DNA of 64,000 nucleotides from Parastagonospora avenae f. sp. tritici 18332-5 (taxonomy: Eukaryota > Ascomycota > Dothideomycetes > Pleosporales > Phaeosphaeriaceae). Every line of letters begins with the position of its first letter. The first letter of the stretch is position 1. The position numbers and the translations under genes were made by a program. Shown here in pieces: positions 51,720 through 63,220 of the stretch. Under the pieces are notes generated by a model. It was given only the letters and a program-made list of their open reading frames with translations. It ran no database searches and had not been told where the DNA came from. The stretch is from assembly GCA_022559985.1 (NCBI GenBank), contig JAFJTR010000024.1, positions 186,001 to 250,000 of the forward strand. The letters are read 5' to 3'.

Positions 51720-52236
51720 GGCGCGTATGTAGTAGGTGTCTAGTGTACTTCGTATGCATGATGCAGGTCGGCAAGATTTCCACCAACGAAATCTTGGAGA
51801 ATTGGCAGAGCTAAACTTCTTATGGTAAAATACTCGAACGGACTTCCAACGTCAATCGTGGAGAGAAATAACCAAAACCTTATTTTGACATGCTCGTTTT
51901 ATCGTCCCACTCGGAAGTTCGGTTTTCTCTGTCTGATCTGGCCTGTCACGCACACCTACCTAGGTAAACAGGAGGGTCAGGAGATAGCCTAGATATATTT
52001 AAATAGCTTCTGCAAAATTGGATAAGATACCTTACAGGACTAAGTATATTCAGGCTTCTTTATAAACCCCCAAGTGGGGTTTTAAAGATTTTTAGATCAC
52101 TTCGCGCAAACATATAGCGAGCGGACCGGAAGGTGCCCACCTGGGCATGTGAGCAACATCACGATTCCGCAGAGTGTATCCAAGGAATTATGATGCAGAA
52201 ATCACATTGATAACAAGAGAACTCATTCGCGTGATG
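51720..52236. other. A+T-rich intergenic region with a hairpin
   Basis: 51890-52130 is clearly A+T richer than its surroundings. A perfect inverted repeat, AAACCCC and GGGGTTT around a 5-nt loop, lies at 52064-52082. No gene is seen. Confidence 0.5.
52064..52082. repeat. Short inverted repeat (7-bp stem, 5-nt loop)
   Basis: AAACCCC, loop CAAGT, GGGGTTT. It could form a stem-loop on either strand and lies beyond the 3' end of the DUF3176 gene; role unknown. Confidence 0.6.
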
Positions 52237-53955
52237 TTATCCAATAAGTTGCCCATTGCGCGGCTTCTCACACTTTCCAGCTCGGTCAAAGCGCAAAGTC
52301 GCGACATCAGCATCACGAGATCCTCCATCATCCCATGCCGTCCCATAACATATCTTATCGTTGCCCAATTCTTCCAAGATTGCGTTAGTCTTAGCGTTCG
52401 AGTTTGCGTTCTGCAGCGCTGGCGCTGAAAAAGCCTTTGCTGTCTCAATGGGCGAAAGCGAAACTTCACGTCCCAAGTGCCACCAACCCAAGGAAATGAA
52501 GAAGATGCATAGAGTTGTCAGCAGCGTCATTGAAACAGCGATAGCTAGAAAAGTCTTCTGGCTTCCGAACACGATGCGCTTAGTGGTCTGCTCCACCTCG
52601 ATCTGCTGCATGTATGTTTCGTTCCACTGAGTGCTCGTGGTATTCTTCAGAAGTGATTGTGGAGCCTGCTCTTTCCTGTTTGCTTGGGAGATATACAAAG
52701 CTGTCCGAAAGGCGATCTCGCGTATGGTGTCCATGGCATCGGTCGTTGGATCGAAGAACGTCACCTTGCAGGCATTTTGCGGGTCATAACTATTCATTTC
52801 GATGACGTTGTTGCTGTATCGTTGAACAGTAGGGCCGGAAGGTCCTCCACGCCAACCTGTAACTCCATCGTATGCGGTCCAGTATGAGGATTTGTAGAGG
52901 GCTTCGATGTAGACGTATAATCCACCGTGGGTTGATGAGCCACGGACCATCTCCGTCTCGTTGTACGTGAGAGGACGATAAGCGTGAACTCGATCAGTCC
53001 TCCAGCTACCCGCAGCATCTAGTGTGATCGTATCATTCGTGAAAATAACGGGATATTCTATCGTTGCAGGTTGCAGGGTGCACCTTGAAATCGTCCAGTC
53101 CGCGTCGCATGAATCTTCGGTTTTGAAAGTTGCCGTAAAATTGATAATGGCTTGTTCTTTGATATCGTACGTAACGTTGGATACATAAGGTGTAACATCG
53201 AATACTTGACCCTGACCGGCAGCTGTCGCGTTGTATTCAATCCTTTGAGGCAAACTCTCGTTGCGACACCTAATGTCATATCCAGCACCTAAGAGTTTAC
53301 CTCGGCAGACACCATCGCAATTCGAGTTTGTGATGTTGACAAGCTGACCAACATTGTATTGCTTCAGGATGTCACTGAAGGCGCTCGAGATCGAGGAGGG
53401 TATCTTTGGCCCGCGACCAGTTATCCCTCCAGTATAGCCGAACGGGACTTCGAGTGCAATTGGCACCGTGAGATTCTTCAATTCAACATATACCCGCTCG
53501 GTGACCTCCGAAGACCTCTGAAGGAGTGGTCCATTGATTGGCACGAGCGTTACTGCAAGCCCAGCCAGGGCGACGAGATTGAACGACCGGGGAGACGCGA
53601 TGATATTGGTGAATCCACTGCCAAAGGCCCACACATTGTGCAACTCCCGCACTCTGGCACCTTTCAGCGCTTTGATCCACCAAGTCATAGTTATTGCCTG
53701 CGCAAGGGCATATTGAAGAGCAATATTGGCTATGGTATAGGTAATCGAAAGGTACACTGTTGGTTGATAGCGCCAGGAATTGATGGGTTGGCCGTCCGAA
53801 GAAGTGACAATGTACAGCATGAAGGCGCATGCAATGACAGCGGCAAGGAGGGAAAGGAGTCCGGTCCAAGGGAATCGCCTCCAGAACCCAGTGATCCAGA
53901 CGTTCTTGTCAGGTCGATCATGGCCCTTCAGAGGCTCTTTTACACCGTCACTCAT
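52237..53955 (-). CDS. DUF3176-family membrane protein
   Basis: A single exon of 572 residues. The fungal DUF3176 pattern is clear: an N-terminal TM segment (TGLLSLLAAVIACAFMLYIV), SWRYQPTVYLSITYTIANIA then LQYALAQAITMTWWIKAL, a VRELHNVWAFGSG block, a further TM region ending VTLVPINGPLLQRSS, a large extracellular or lumenal domain with Cys pairs and N-glycosylation sequons, and a last TM segment (AIAVSMTLLTTLCIFFISLG). The family's function is unknown. A stop-interrupted paralogue lies upstream on the same strand. Confidence 0.88.
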   Translation of the reverse strand: MSDGVKEPLKGHDRPDKNVWITGFWRRFPWTGLLSLLAAVIACAFMLYIVTSSDGQPINSWRYQPTVYLSITYTIANIALQYALAQAITMTWWIKALKGARVRELHNVWAFGSGFTNIIASPRSFNLVALAGLAVTLVPINGPLLQRSSEVTERVYVELKNLTVPIALEVPFGYTGGITGRGPKIPSSISSAFSDILKQYNVGQLVNITNSNCDGVCRGKLLGAGYDIRCRNESLPQRIEYNATAAGQGQVFDVTPYVSNVTYDIKEQAIINFTATFKTEDSCDADWTISRCTLQPATIEYPVIFTNDTITLDAAGSWRTDRVHAYRPLTYNETEMVRGSSTHGGLYVYIEALYKSSYWTAYDGVTGWRGGPSGPTVQRYSNNVIEMNSYDPQNACKVTFFDPTTDAMDTIREIAFRTALYISQANRKEQAPQSLLKNTTSTQWNETYMQQIEVEQTTKRIVFGSQKTFLAIAVSMTLLTTLCIFFISLGWWHLGREVSLSPIETAKAFSAPALQNANSNAKTNAILEELGNDKICYGTAWDDGGSRDADVATLRFDRAGKCEKPRNGQLIG

Positions 53956-54683
53956 TGTTTTGTATTATAGCCAACAGGTGCTGCAATAACGCATGCGTGA
54001 TTTATCTAGATCGCGAGTACTGTTAGAGTATAGTCCAGTGAGGGCTGTATAGCTTCAAGGTCTTTTTAGGATATCATAACGTACCAATTCGTTTCTAACT
54101 GTATCCAGCCTCGCATATAACGAAGTCGCTGGTCGATGATAGCGGGTAGAGGATAAACAGGGCGTGTATGAATTAGTACATCGCAGCTTTCGCTCAGACG
54201 ATGTATGCCGGCGATACTGTCAACAGCTCGTGAGAATATAATAACCCGATAACTATGCCCACTGGCAGAGCACCTTAGTATATGCACCGCAATTGTGACC
54301 CGAAATTAGCATGCGGCGCAGTTAAGTTTCTGAAATACACCTCTTGATATCTACCAATGACCCGACGCGGATGCATCGTCCGTCAGGCGCGCCAAGTTCA
54401 AGGCTATGCGAATTACGCCCTGTACGCCTAAAAATTGAACTTTGATGGAAGTGTTAATGCCGGTGATCGTGCTCTAACCCATTGTCCAATAGAAATGGTT
54501 CTGCAACCGCCTTCGTTGCTCGCCTGAAACCTCCGATCCATCGGGCGATGCAAGGCGCGCGCAACTCTTCTACGTCACCCAACGCGACTGTGACATTGGT
54601 ATCAGAAATTATTATGCTGATCGGCCGTCTATCTTAGTGGCGCTCTTAAGGCCATCTTCCATTTCAACTCATCCAGCGCGCCT
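53956..54683. other. Intergenic region between the DUF3176 copies
   Basis: 728 bp without protein-like frames or RNA signatures. It should contain the promoter of the intact copy. Confidence 0.45.
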
Positions 54684-56342
54684 TTATCGCAGGATCTGCC
54701 CTTCTTGTGGCCTTTCACATCTGCCATTTCGCGCAAAATGCAACATAGCCTCCGAATGCTCATCAACCTCGATATCGTCCCGAACCGCACCATACCGGAG
54801 TCGGCGATGCCCTGTTGTCTTCAGGAGTGTTTTGATGTCCGCGTTCGAATGCGCGTCTTGCAAAGAGGGCGCAGCAAAAGCTTTCGCGACCTCGATAGGG
54901 GAGAGCGTCACGTTTCTGCCCGGCTTCCACCAGCCGAGGAGAAGACCAAATACGCTCAATGAAGCTAAAACCGTGATGGCTACGGCAATAGCCAGGTAGA
55001 CGTATTGGCTCTTGTACACGATCTGTGGTCAAAGCTGCTGTACCTCAATGGTTTTGAGATAGTCTTGCGGTTTCCCGGCTTGGTTGGGTGTGTCCAAGGC
55101 GATTCGGAAAGCGATTTCGCGAGCATCGCTCATGATGTCGGAGGTTGGATCGAAGAAATTCATGAAAGGTCCGCCGGAATGTCCGCTGCTGTTTACATAT
55201 CGCAGCGCCGTTGTTCCTTCGAATTGTGACGCCCATCCAGGAGGACCTGAATACCACGTCTTCACCGTAGAAGGGTAAACAGAGTTCAAGTAGAGCCATA
55301 GTCCACCATGTGTTGATGGCATGACGCCTACCCAATTCTCACTGAACAGATCCGGCCAATATTCAGTGACGTGATCGGTTATCCATGATCCCTCAGGGTC
55401 TAGGGATATCGTATCATTCTTCAGAATGATGGGATACTCTACAGTTGCTGGTGCAATGGTGCATGTTCTCCACGTCATGTTGCCTTCGTAGGTTTCGTTG
55501 GCTTTGAAGCCCGTAGTGTAATTGATCATGTTGGGTGTCCCTGGCATTTCATAATAATTGAAGCACGTATTAAAGCAGTCCAGTCACGCATCGCGTCTGC
55601 TACCATTGGGAAAGAGATCGTGTAGATCGTAAGGTGTCAGCCATTTATTGCACTGGATGGCGTACCCGGCACCTAGTACGTAGCCCTTACATGTGCCGAA
55701 GCAGCCAGAGTCGGTGATGTTGATCAGATCTCAGCTGTTGTGTCGGTTCATGATAGCCCGGAACTCGTTACTGACTGTAGTCATTACATGTTCACGTCCA
55801 GTAATGGCACCCGTGTAACCCAGTGGTAGATTTTGTGCGATCGGTATCGTCACATTGACCGAGTCGAAGCCGCAACGACTACCAATGATTGACGCTCGTT
55901 GTAGTAGAGGTCCATTGATCGGTGCAAGTGTCGCTAGGAGCCCAGTCAATGCAACAAAGTTGAATGAGCGGCCGGAGAGTAATGTATCCTTGAAACCATT
56001 GCCAAAAGCCCAGGTCGAATGGAGTTCTCGTACAGTCGCGTCGCCTCGCAATGCTTTGCGCCACCAAGCAACTGTGATTGCTTGGCCTAGTGCATATTGC
56101 AAACAAATATTGGCGATGGTGTAATTTATGACGAGGAGTACGGTAGGCTGATAGATCCAAGAGTGGATGGGAGAGTCATTTCAGGAGATCAGAATCCCCA
56201 CCATGAAAGCAGAGGCAACCGGGGTGGATGCAAGACCTAGTATCGCAAGCCAGTGGAGGCGTCGTAGAAACCCTGTTTTCCAAGCAGTTGCCTGTCCGGT
56301 TTTTGGGCCTCCGGGAAGTTTGGAAAGCTGTGAATGAGCCAT
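54684..56342 (-). pseudogene. DUF3176 paralogue interrupted by four in-frame TGA codons
   Basis: A 553-codon frame runs from the ATG at 56342 to a TAA at 54684-54686 without any frameshift. It aligns along its whole length with the intact neighbour (WIYQPTVLLVINYTIANI, VRELHSTWAFGNG, LLATLAPINGPLLQRA, C-terminal LAIAVAITVLASLSVFGLLL). It is broken by TGA at 56181-56183, 55731-55733, 55584-55586 and 55029-55031, and by no TAA or TAG. Tandem duplication followed by loss of function is the simple reading. Retention of frame and of membrane segments suggests the loss is recent. None of the four stops fits a local intron. Confidence 0.8.
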
Positions 56343-57099
56343 GATAGTAGTGATACAAGTGTTTTGTTGAAGAAATGATGTTGCTACTAAAATGTTCTTG
56401 TTCGGGGACGGGCTGCATCTTTGATCCCCTTAATCCTAAATCTTTACCCTTGCGCATAGCAGTGATGGTGGGCTGCAAGCATGTCGTGGGGTCTGGAATA
56501 CAACCAAACAGCATCGGGTTGAAGTGGCACAGCATTGCAAGCTTTATGTAGGCGCAACCGCGCCTCCGTCGCGATATGCACATGTGCGGCACGGTAGCTC
56601 GAGGTTACCATGAAGTACTTGTAATTGGAGCCACGGGTAACTTGCGACTGTAAATGCGTGTACGAGGATTACTGCAGGCTGTTGGCTATGATCGAAGGCA
56701 AGCCATAGGTAATAGTCTGAGACTATGCACGGTATCGTTATGTTTCGATTGCGACGGCAGGACCCTGCGTATAGCTTCAGATACCCTGGTCGCTTTTTAT
56801 CAGCTGAGAGCATCTCGCATGTACTCTTGTTTTGTACGTGACGAAACTGGAACATCTTATCTTGAAAAAGCAATAAAGCTATCACTGTTCGGTTTTGGAT
56901 TACACTCAAAAGGTAGCTGTGGTGTGCGACGTCGGTTTAACATAGCTCAGTGGTATGAGCATCTATTTTGGGTATCATTTACATGTAGAATTGTATCGTG
57001 AACTTCGTGGTTCGTTGGTTGCACGCCGTTTGAATCTGAACTCGTCCGTGTTGCCTCAGATCAGGTGCGCATCATTCAAAAGTTGCCTGCTCTTAAAAC
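56343..57099. other. Intergenic region with a weak tRNA-like block
   Basis: No protein-like frames. 56945-56975 matches a tRNA D arm (TAGCTCAGTGG, stem GCTC/GAGC), but the remaining arms do not fold and no T-run follows, so it is not called as a gene. Confidence 0.45.
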
Positions 57100-57753
57100 C
57101 TAGAAAACCATCTCGTGCGGTCGCTCGTTGCCTCTCAAGCTGAAGCTGGCGCCCAGGTATGCCTCCAGATCTGGGATCTTCTTGATGGTAGCCATGAGCG
57201 CCTTGTCCACCTTCTTCTGGTCCTCTATCCGCTGAGGATCGGTATCCTTCTTCTGTGGTGTTGTCTCGCCGTCCTTAAAGAAGTCGTCTTCGCCCTTGCC
57301 CTCGGTCTTCTCGCGCGCCCAGTACTCGTCCTTGCTCACGCGATCGACGACCTCATTGTCGACGCCTGCGATATCGACAACGGTGGATGTGGCGATCACG
57401 TAGCGGTGGTTGACGCGGCGGAGTGGGACACCGTTGGACTTGAAGGGTCCGGTGATGAGGAGCACGCCTTGTTCAAGCTGGCGCAGAAGAACGACGCGCT
57501 TGCCACGGAATCGGCCAGAGAGGAGGATCAAGACGGTTCCTGGGGCGAGCGACTCGCGGTACTTTGTGGGGTGCGCCGTCTTGCGGGCCTGCAATCACGT
57601 TAGAATTGTTTCATGGCCTTGAGCGCCTCAACGCCACCCATGAAAACCCAGCAATCACTCCACGCGCGTGGAACTAATTGCCCAATTACGTACCTTCTTC
57701 ATCTGCTGCTCTTCCTCGGCGGCATAGTACTTGGATGCGTTCTGGTTGGACAT
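57100..57753 (-). CDS. RPL6: Large-subunit ribosomal protein eL6
   Basis: Exons 57753-57694 and 57588-57100, with a 105-nt intron (GTACGT...TCTAAC...TGCAG), give 182 residues. eL6 is a structural protein of the cytosolic 60S subunit. Diagnostic blocks: PGTVLILLSGRFRGKRVVLL, QGVLLITGPFKSNGVPLRRV and NHRYVIATST. An intron near the 5' end is usual for fungal ribosomal protein genes. The intron is longer than most in this window. Confidence 0.95.
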
Positions 57754-59207
57754 GATGTGAAGCGCGTGAACTCAAGCTCTGGAGGACGGAGTCAGCATGC
57801 GATTCGAGGTAATACACCAAAAGGAAAACAGTACCGTTATGCTGAGAATTTCTATGTGTTGTTGATGTCGCTGTCGTGAATTCGAGGCACGGTGTGGGAT
57901 TCGCTAATCACTCAGCCCTACGGAGCTAGAGCCAGACTTAGTTTAGCGCTTGCCACTTTCCCCTTGCTCATCCGACGTCATACATCGCGACTTTTGCTAT
58001 GGTGTGCTGAGAAGAGGCAGGATATCAGATCACGAAACTATATTTTAGTGATATTTTTGGAGAGGACCCAAGTCAGTGCATTGCAAGGAGGAAATTCCCT
58101 CCTCCCACTCAGACTTTCGAGTTCGAACTCTGCACACCTGATCTGTACCACAGGTTGTTCTCGTCTGCGACGAAAAGCGACGAGGGTGCAACAGCAGGGA
58201 ACATATTTGATAGCCTGAAGACAGATGCTGTATCGCTAGGTTTTGGAACCGAATAGCAAAATCTTGTGTTTAACTTTAGGCTATAAGATGCCCCTGTTCA
58301 CTTTTCCTACTGCGTAAGTGTCTTGCCTCGGGCCACCCCCGAGATCTTGGCAACCCGAATGACATGATGGCTCGAATCGGCTATCCTCTGAACCTGATCA
58401 GTAATAGGGATTCACTGAACCGATCGCAGAGATTCGGAATTCTGATCTAACAAGTAGAAACTTTCCTCGTAATACCTACGTCGTTAACATCGAAAAACTC
58501 GCAAAATTCCCCTTCCTCATCACGTAGCACTACACCCAGCCCATTGAAACCCAAACAACCTCCTAACCTTCGCGCCATCCAAACACTCATCCCGCCAAGC
58601 ACCCGTCCCCTTCCATCTCCCCCTCGCCTCCCCTCACCTCCTCTCCCTCTCCCGCACGCGCATTTCCCAAACCATCCCACCGGTCCCCATGCTGTGCCCC
58701 CAAAACATCCGTGCCCCCAAGCCCCATCCGCAATCTGCAATCCACACAAAAACCACAAGTTACTTGAAGCGGTAAAAGCGGTCACGTGCAAGCATGGACA
58801 GGGGTTGCGGGACCCTGCAACGACGACGTGTCCTGCGACCCGGGGCGGCGGGACGAGCGAGGGCGGCATGAGAACTTAATTTTAAAAATGAGAAGGGGAA
58901 AAAGGCAATGCGAGGGATGTTGAGAGAATTGCTATTATTCTTGCAGACGTACATGTCTGCGTGTGTGGTTTCTCGTGCTCGTGCCCGTTGCTTGCCTGGC
59001 TTAGACTACTACTATGCAATAATTTCGAGAAGGCTGACAGGAAGAGAGTGAAATGTAACAAAAGTACAATGTAGAAGAAGAAGAAGAACAGTCAAGGAGG
59101 ACCTTAAAAGTATGCCAGGCCATGACACGAAAAAAACGCTTTAAGGAAATCCCGCGCTTTCAAAATCTCCAAACGCCAATAGCTTTGTTCCAGCTTTCCA
59201 AGTTGTC
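57754..59207. other. Long intergenic region between RPL6 and SAS3
   Basis: About 1.45 kb: the promoter of RPL6 and the 3' flank of SAS3. 58590-58670 is a strong pyrimidine tract on the plus strand. Overlapping frames at 58447-58879 are low-complexity and not accepted as genes. No 5S rRNA or tRNA fold was found. Confidence 0.45.
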
Positions 59208-62200
59208 CTAAGCGCCCGCCATGATAATATCGTCATCTTCCTCGCCCTCGGCATCAATGTCCATGCCCTCGTCTGCTTCTTCGTCGTAGTCGCCGTCCGC
59301 ATCGGCGTCTGGGTCGTCCTGCTCCTCTTCGACTGGCAACGCTTTGCCTTTGCTCTTGATGTCCTTGCCGACGCGGGGACTACCCAGCGAGCTTGCTGAA
59401 CTTCTTGTGCTTCGTCGGCCGTTGGTGAGGACGGCTTTGACAGCTCCGCCTTCTTCGACGTCGTCGCCGTTTGTGACACTTTCTCCCAGTCGACTACGCG
59501 TGCGGCGGAGAATAGTACCAGGCGTGAGCGCGCCGTTCGTGGGAGAGCCTTTTGCGATGCGGCTGGGAGAAAGTTGGATCTTGGATACAGGGGCTGTGTG
59601 TATGGAGAGGGGTGTGTTCCGAGCTCGGTTTGGTGTGCTTGTGCGCCGCCGTGTTCCGAATGGGCGGCCAGGTCGGCGTTTAGATGCTGGCTGGCCAGGT
59701 ATCGGAGGGAAGATCTCGTAGCGCGATGGTGGAATCGCGGGTTCACTGGTGGCCATTTGAGATCCGGCAAGTGCGATCGTGGAGCCGTTGGCGAGAGGTG
59801 TGCCCGGAGCTGGTGAACCCCCGTTAACGGAGTCTTCAGCTGGAAGCGCAGGTATTGATGGATCCGCCTCGTCGCCAGTCCCGCCGTCGTGGTCTTCTGT
59901 TGACCCATTCTGCTTGGCTGCAGCGTCCATCTGCACACCCTCCTCTGGCGCTGGCTTCTCTTCCTCTTCGACCTCATCACGCTGCTGTACGGTCTGCAAA
60001 GCAGGTCCGTCTTCGTATTGACCTAATCGACCCATAACGTAGGGCGTCCACAACAAACAATCGGGGTTAATCTTCGGGTTGTCTGCAGCATTGCACTTTT
60101 CGATGTACTGCTTAAAATAGCCAGTATCTAGCCGGAAGGCGTATTTCTTCGTGACAGGGTCGCGCACAAGAGCACGTAGACCTTCCAGTGCGGACACGAT
60201 ATCGTCCGCTGTCATGCCCGTTCGGTCTGAGATGGCTGATATGCTGATCGGCCCCTTTTGTTCCAGCAGCTCTTCGCAGAGTACAAGTCGCCAGTACTTC
60301 CGGTAACTTACCAGACCCATGTCACTGAGAGGCTTCTCGGGACTTCCAGTTTTCTTCTCTACCCGTGTGAGGAGATATGAGAACTCAATCAAATACTGTC
60401 CATATCCTTTGCGCATGTGGATGGGTAGCACAAGAATACAAGACACGTTGTTCAGTGAGCTAGGTCGCTTTTCTTTTGAGAAGTAACCAACGAAGTGACA
60501 GCCATAATTGTCGTTCTCTGTCATGACATAGAAGAGGAACGGCTCTACGTCATAGTAGAGCGTCTTGGAGCCAAGGAAGAGCTTAGCGAGAAGACACAGG
60601 TTTTGACAGTAGACTGGGTTCTTCCTGCCGTCGACCTCGAAGAACGAGTACTTGCCATCACGATAGATTTCGTCGCCTGGTGGGTGCTTTGCAGGGCATT
60701 TGAGCTGTGGCTTATTAGTACCATCAATCGAAATTTGTAAAAGTACCTTCATACCTTGTGCCGCCATGCCACGTAGTCCGAATTCATGTATTTCAAACAG
60801 AACTCGCAAATGTAAAGCACTCTGTTCTTGCTATACTCTTCCGGATAGGGTGCAGCGTGCCAGGTGTCGATTTCCCATCCACCAAAGTTGACGCACTTGA
60901 TCTTACTCGCGGTGGCTGTCTGCTTCGACGGCTTCGTGACGTCCAGGTGAGCGTAGAGTGTGTCTTGCTTCTCTTTCCACTCTTCTTCTGCCTTCACTCG
61001 AGCTTCTTCGAATCGTTTGCGATCAGCCTGCGAAGGATATGTTTTTGACGTGTCAGCATCAGCCTCGGAGAGCACACCGCCATATGGCTTGCTCTTGCTC
61101 TCGTCTTCCTTCTCCGAGAAGCCGTGGAATGGTGTGCTAAAATGTATTGGGACAGCAGGATAGTGAGTGAGCTCCGGCGACTCTCTGGCGGCCTGCGCAG
61201 CGCGCCTATTTCGTTCGCGCCTCTCCCTGTCTCGTTCGCGCCGTCGCTCTTGTCGCTCTTGCTCTATGGTAAGAACTTTCTTCTTGGGCTTCGCCGTCAC
61301 AATCTTCTGCACTTTCTCATTATTGAGATGAAAGGCCATGATTAAACTGAGGCCTTGCTGCTCCTCGATCCACGCAAGCGGTCTCTTGTCGTTTGACCTC
61401 TTCATTTTGGAGCGACGTGGGCGCGATCGTGTACGGGTTTCGTCGTCGTCGTCGTTGTCAGAAGCAGATTGTTGCGCCTCGCCTTCTGTATCGTGAGCCT
61501 CGGTGATAGCACTGCGGGCACTTCTAGCGCTTTTTGGCCGTACTGCAGGGGATGACGCATTCACTGAGGTTCCGGCAACCGGTGATTTGGAAGCCTCTGA
61601 CGGCCTTTGTTTGTTTCTGTTTGCACGGCTGGGCTGCGCCATTGACTCTTCCTCGTGTGAGGCCTTTCGTTTGCGTAGGGCCCGTGGACCGTCTGGGGCA
61701 TCGTCAGGAAGAATGAGCTCCTTGAAAATAGAGTGGCCGCCTGGGTCGACACCGCGATGCGATGGAAGCAGGTCCCTAGCGAGCTTGGGCACAGATGATA
61801 ACCTGCGGCGGGTGAGTGATTGTGATGGCTCGCCCTCATCATTGCTTTCTCTGTGCAGGTCATTTTGTATGCAGGCGGTACATCGCCATTGATCCACGTC
61901 TGCCAATTGTCAGTGAATACAACAATATATGGACGAATAGGGCAACTGTACCGTCATCGGGGCTTAGCGTGTTAGCGTCACGGGCACATTGCCGATGTGC
62001 TGCAGGTACGAAAGATCATGTCAGCTCCCGATCGTCTAATGTTAAACAACGCGCAGGTTTACATACCATTGTCACCACACACACCGCACGATAGATACTC
62101 TTCATACTCTGGACTGGGATCATTCTCTTCGTCCTGATTGCAGTAGCTGCCAAGAGATTAGGATTTGCATCTTCAGCTTCACGATCACGAACTCACATGC

Positions 62201-62630
62201 ACACGTTGGGATCAGATCTGGCAGCCTCGACTTCTTCACCATTCTCACTCTCGGCCTGCCATGGGGCTTCCTCTTCTGACTCGGCGCCTGACTCGTCTTC
62301 GCTGTCGCTGGTCTTGGCGTCAGAGGAGTGGGCCACAGCCTCTTCGTCGTTGTAGTCGTCTTCCTCATCTGAAGACGCAGCTCGGCGCAGGGCAATCTTG
62401 ACAGCGCCTACTGGCTCGGCTTCATCCTCTTCGTCGTCGACTTCTTCACCTTCGGCATCCACGTCGGAGCCCTCGGCGTCTGTGCTGTGGCCATCAAGTT
62501 GTGATATCTGTGCACCCGCGACCTGTTCCTGCTCGTACTCGTCGTCCATCTCGTAGTCGCCGTCAGCATCGATGTCCTCTGGGTCGGCGTTGCTCGCGGT
62601 TTGGCCCATGAGCCTACCGGGCTCCGCCAT
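59208..62630 (-). CDS. SAS3: MYST histone acetyltransferase Sas3 with PHD finger (NuA3)
   Basis: Five exons, 62630-62197, 62146-62067, 61999-61952, 61899-60755 and 60704-59208, give 1067 residues; introns are 50-67 nt. After an acidic N-terminus, a C4HC3 PHD finger is built from four exons (CIYCNQDE, CGVCGDNAHRQCARD, WRCTAC). The MYST domain follows: a C2HC zinc finger CEFCLKYMNSDYVAWRH completed across the last intron, the acetyl-CoA loop RKGYGQYLIEFSYLL, the catalytic region VSCILVLP, and the SEKPLSDMGL-like block (PEKPLSDMGLVSYRKYW). The PHD-MYST order is that of Sas3, the catalytic subunit of NuA3 acetylating histone H3. The tail is acidic and disordered. Divergent from NDUFA1. Confidence 0.93.
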
Positions 62631-63220
62631 GGCGAAGGAGACGGCAGCCGCTAGCTTGGACGCAAGAAACGCCAGGGTCGCAGTATGTTTAGTATGTGGT
62701 CTCTACTGCGGCGTTCGCGTGAGGGAGGGTCGCGGTGGTGATGTGTTCATGTGGTGGTGTGTAGGCGCGTCGTCGGATGTCGTGGCGCGTTTTCGCGAAC
62801 CGTATAGGCGCCTACCGTACCAGTACCGTGTTTTTGTGCTCTGAAGTAGTCGTAAATGCGTTGGGTATGCCAGAGAATGATGCCAGAGGCCCGCAGTCGC
62901 GTTGGTCGTGGTTGTGGGGATGTGGAGGGCGTCGATCGCCAGCGCGCGCAATTATATGGGCAAACGGGGGCACGGAAATGGGCTCTTAGTCGGCTCGTAG
63001 GGATGTGTGCTGCTGAGCGACACCGAGAATAATTGCAGCTGGGCGGCAGGATGCGTGGATGCGCCGTTCTGTCCGATTGAGGATGCGTAGCCTTTGCTTT
63101 GGAGTCTGGTGAGGCATGCCCGTGCGCTGCGAACGACCCTCTCACGATTCCGCCCATAGCTGCGCGATAAGACATCCGCAACCCACCCCAAACCACAGCG
63201 ACACACCCCCAACCGCAATC
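62631..63220. promoter_or_regulatory. Divergent intergenic region, SAS3 / NDUFA1
   Basis: 590 bp between divergent starts. Frames on both strands are spurious. Nothing specific recognised. Confidence 0.45.

Noticed and set aside
54684..56342. RIP mutation as cause of the stops in the DUF3176 copy
   Set aside because: RIP converts CpA and so yields TAG and TAA; all four stops are TGA and the copy is not A+T enriched enough.
56930..57070. tRNA-like block with a perfect A box and D arm
   Set aside because: TAGCTCAGTGG and GCTC/GAGC are good, and TGTTGCC downstream half-pairs with the 5' bases. But no T arm forms, the acceptor has mismatches even if introns are allowed, and no T-run follows. 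Possibly a decayed tRNA.
58100..58140. GAGTTCGAACTC palindrome, B-box-like
   Set aside because: Flanks cannot form a tRNA on either strand, with or without insertions.
58447..58879. Opposed 111- and 140-codon frames
   Set aside because: They arise from a C-rich/G-rich low-complexity tract and are Pro- or Gly/Arg-rich.
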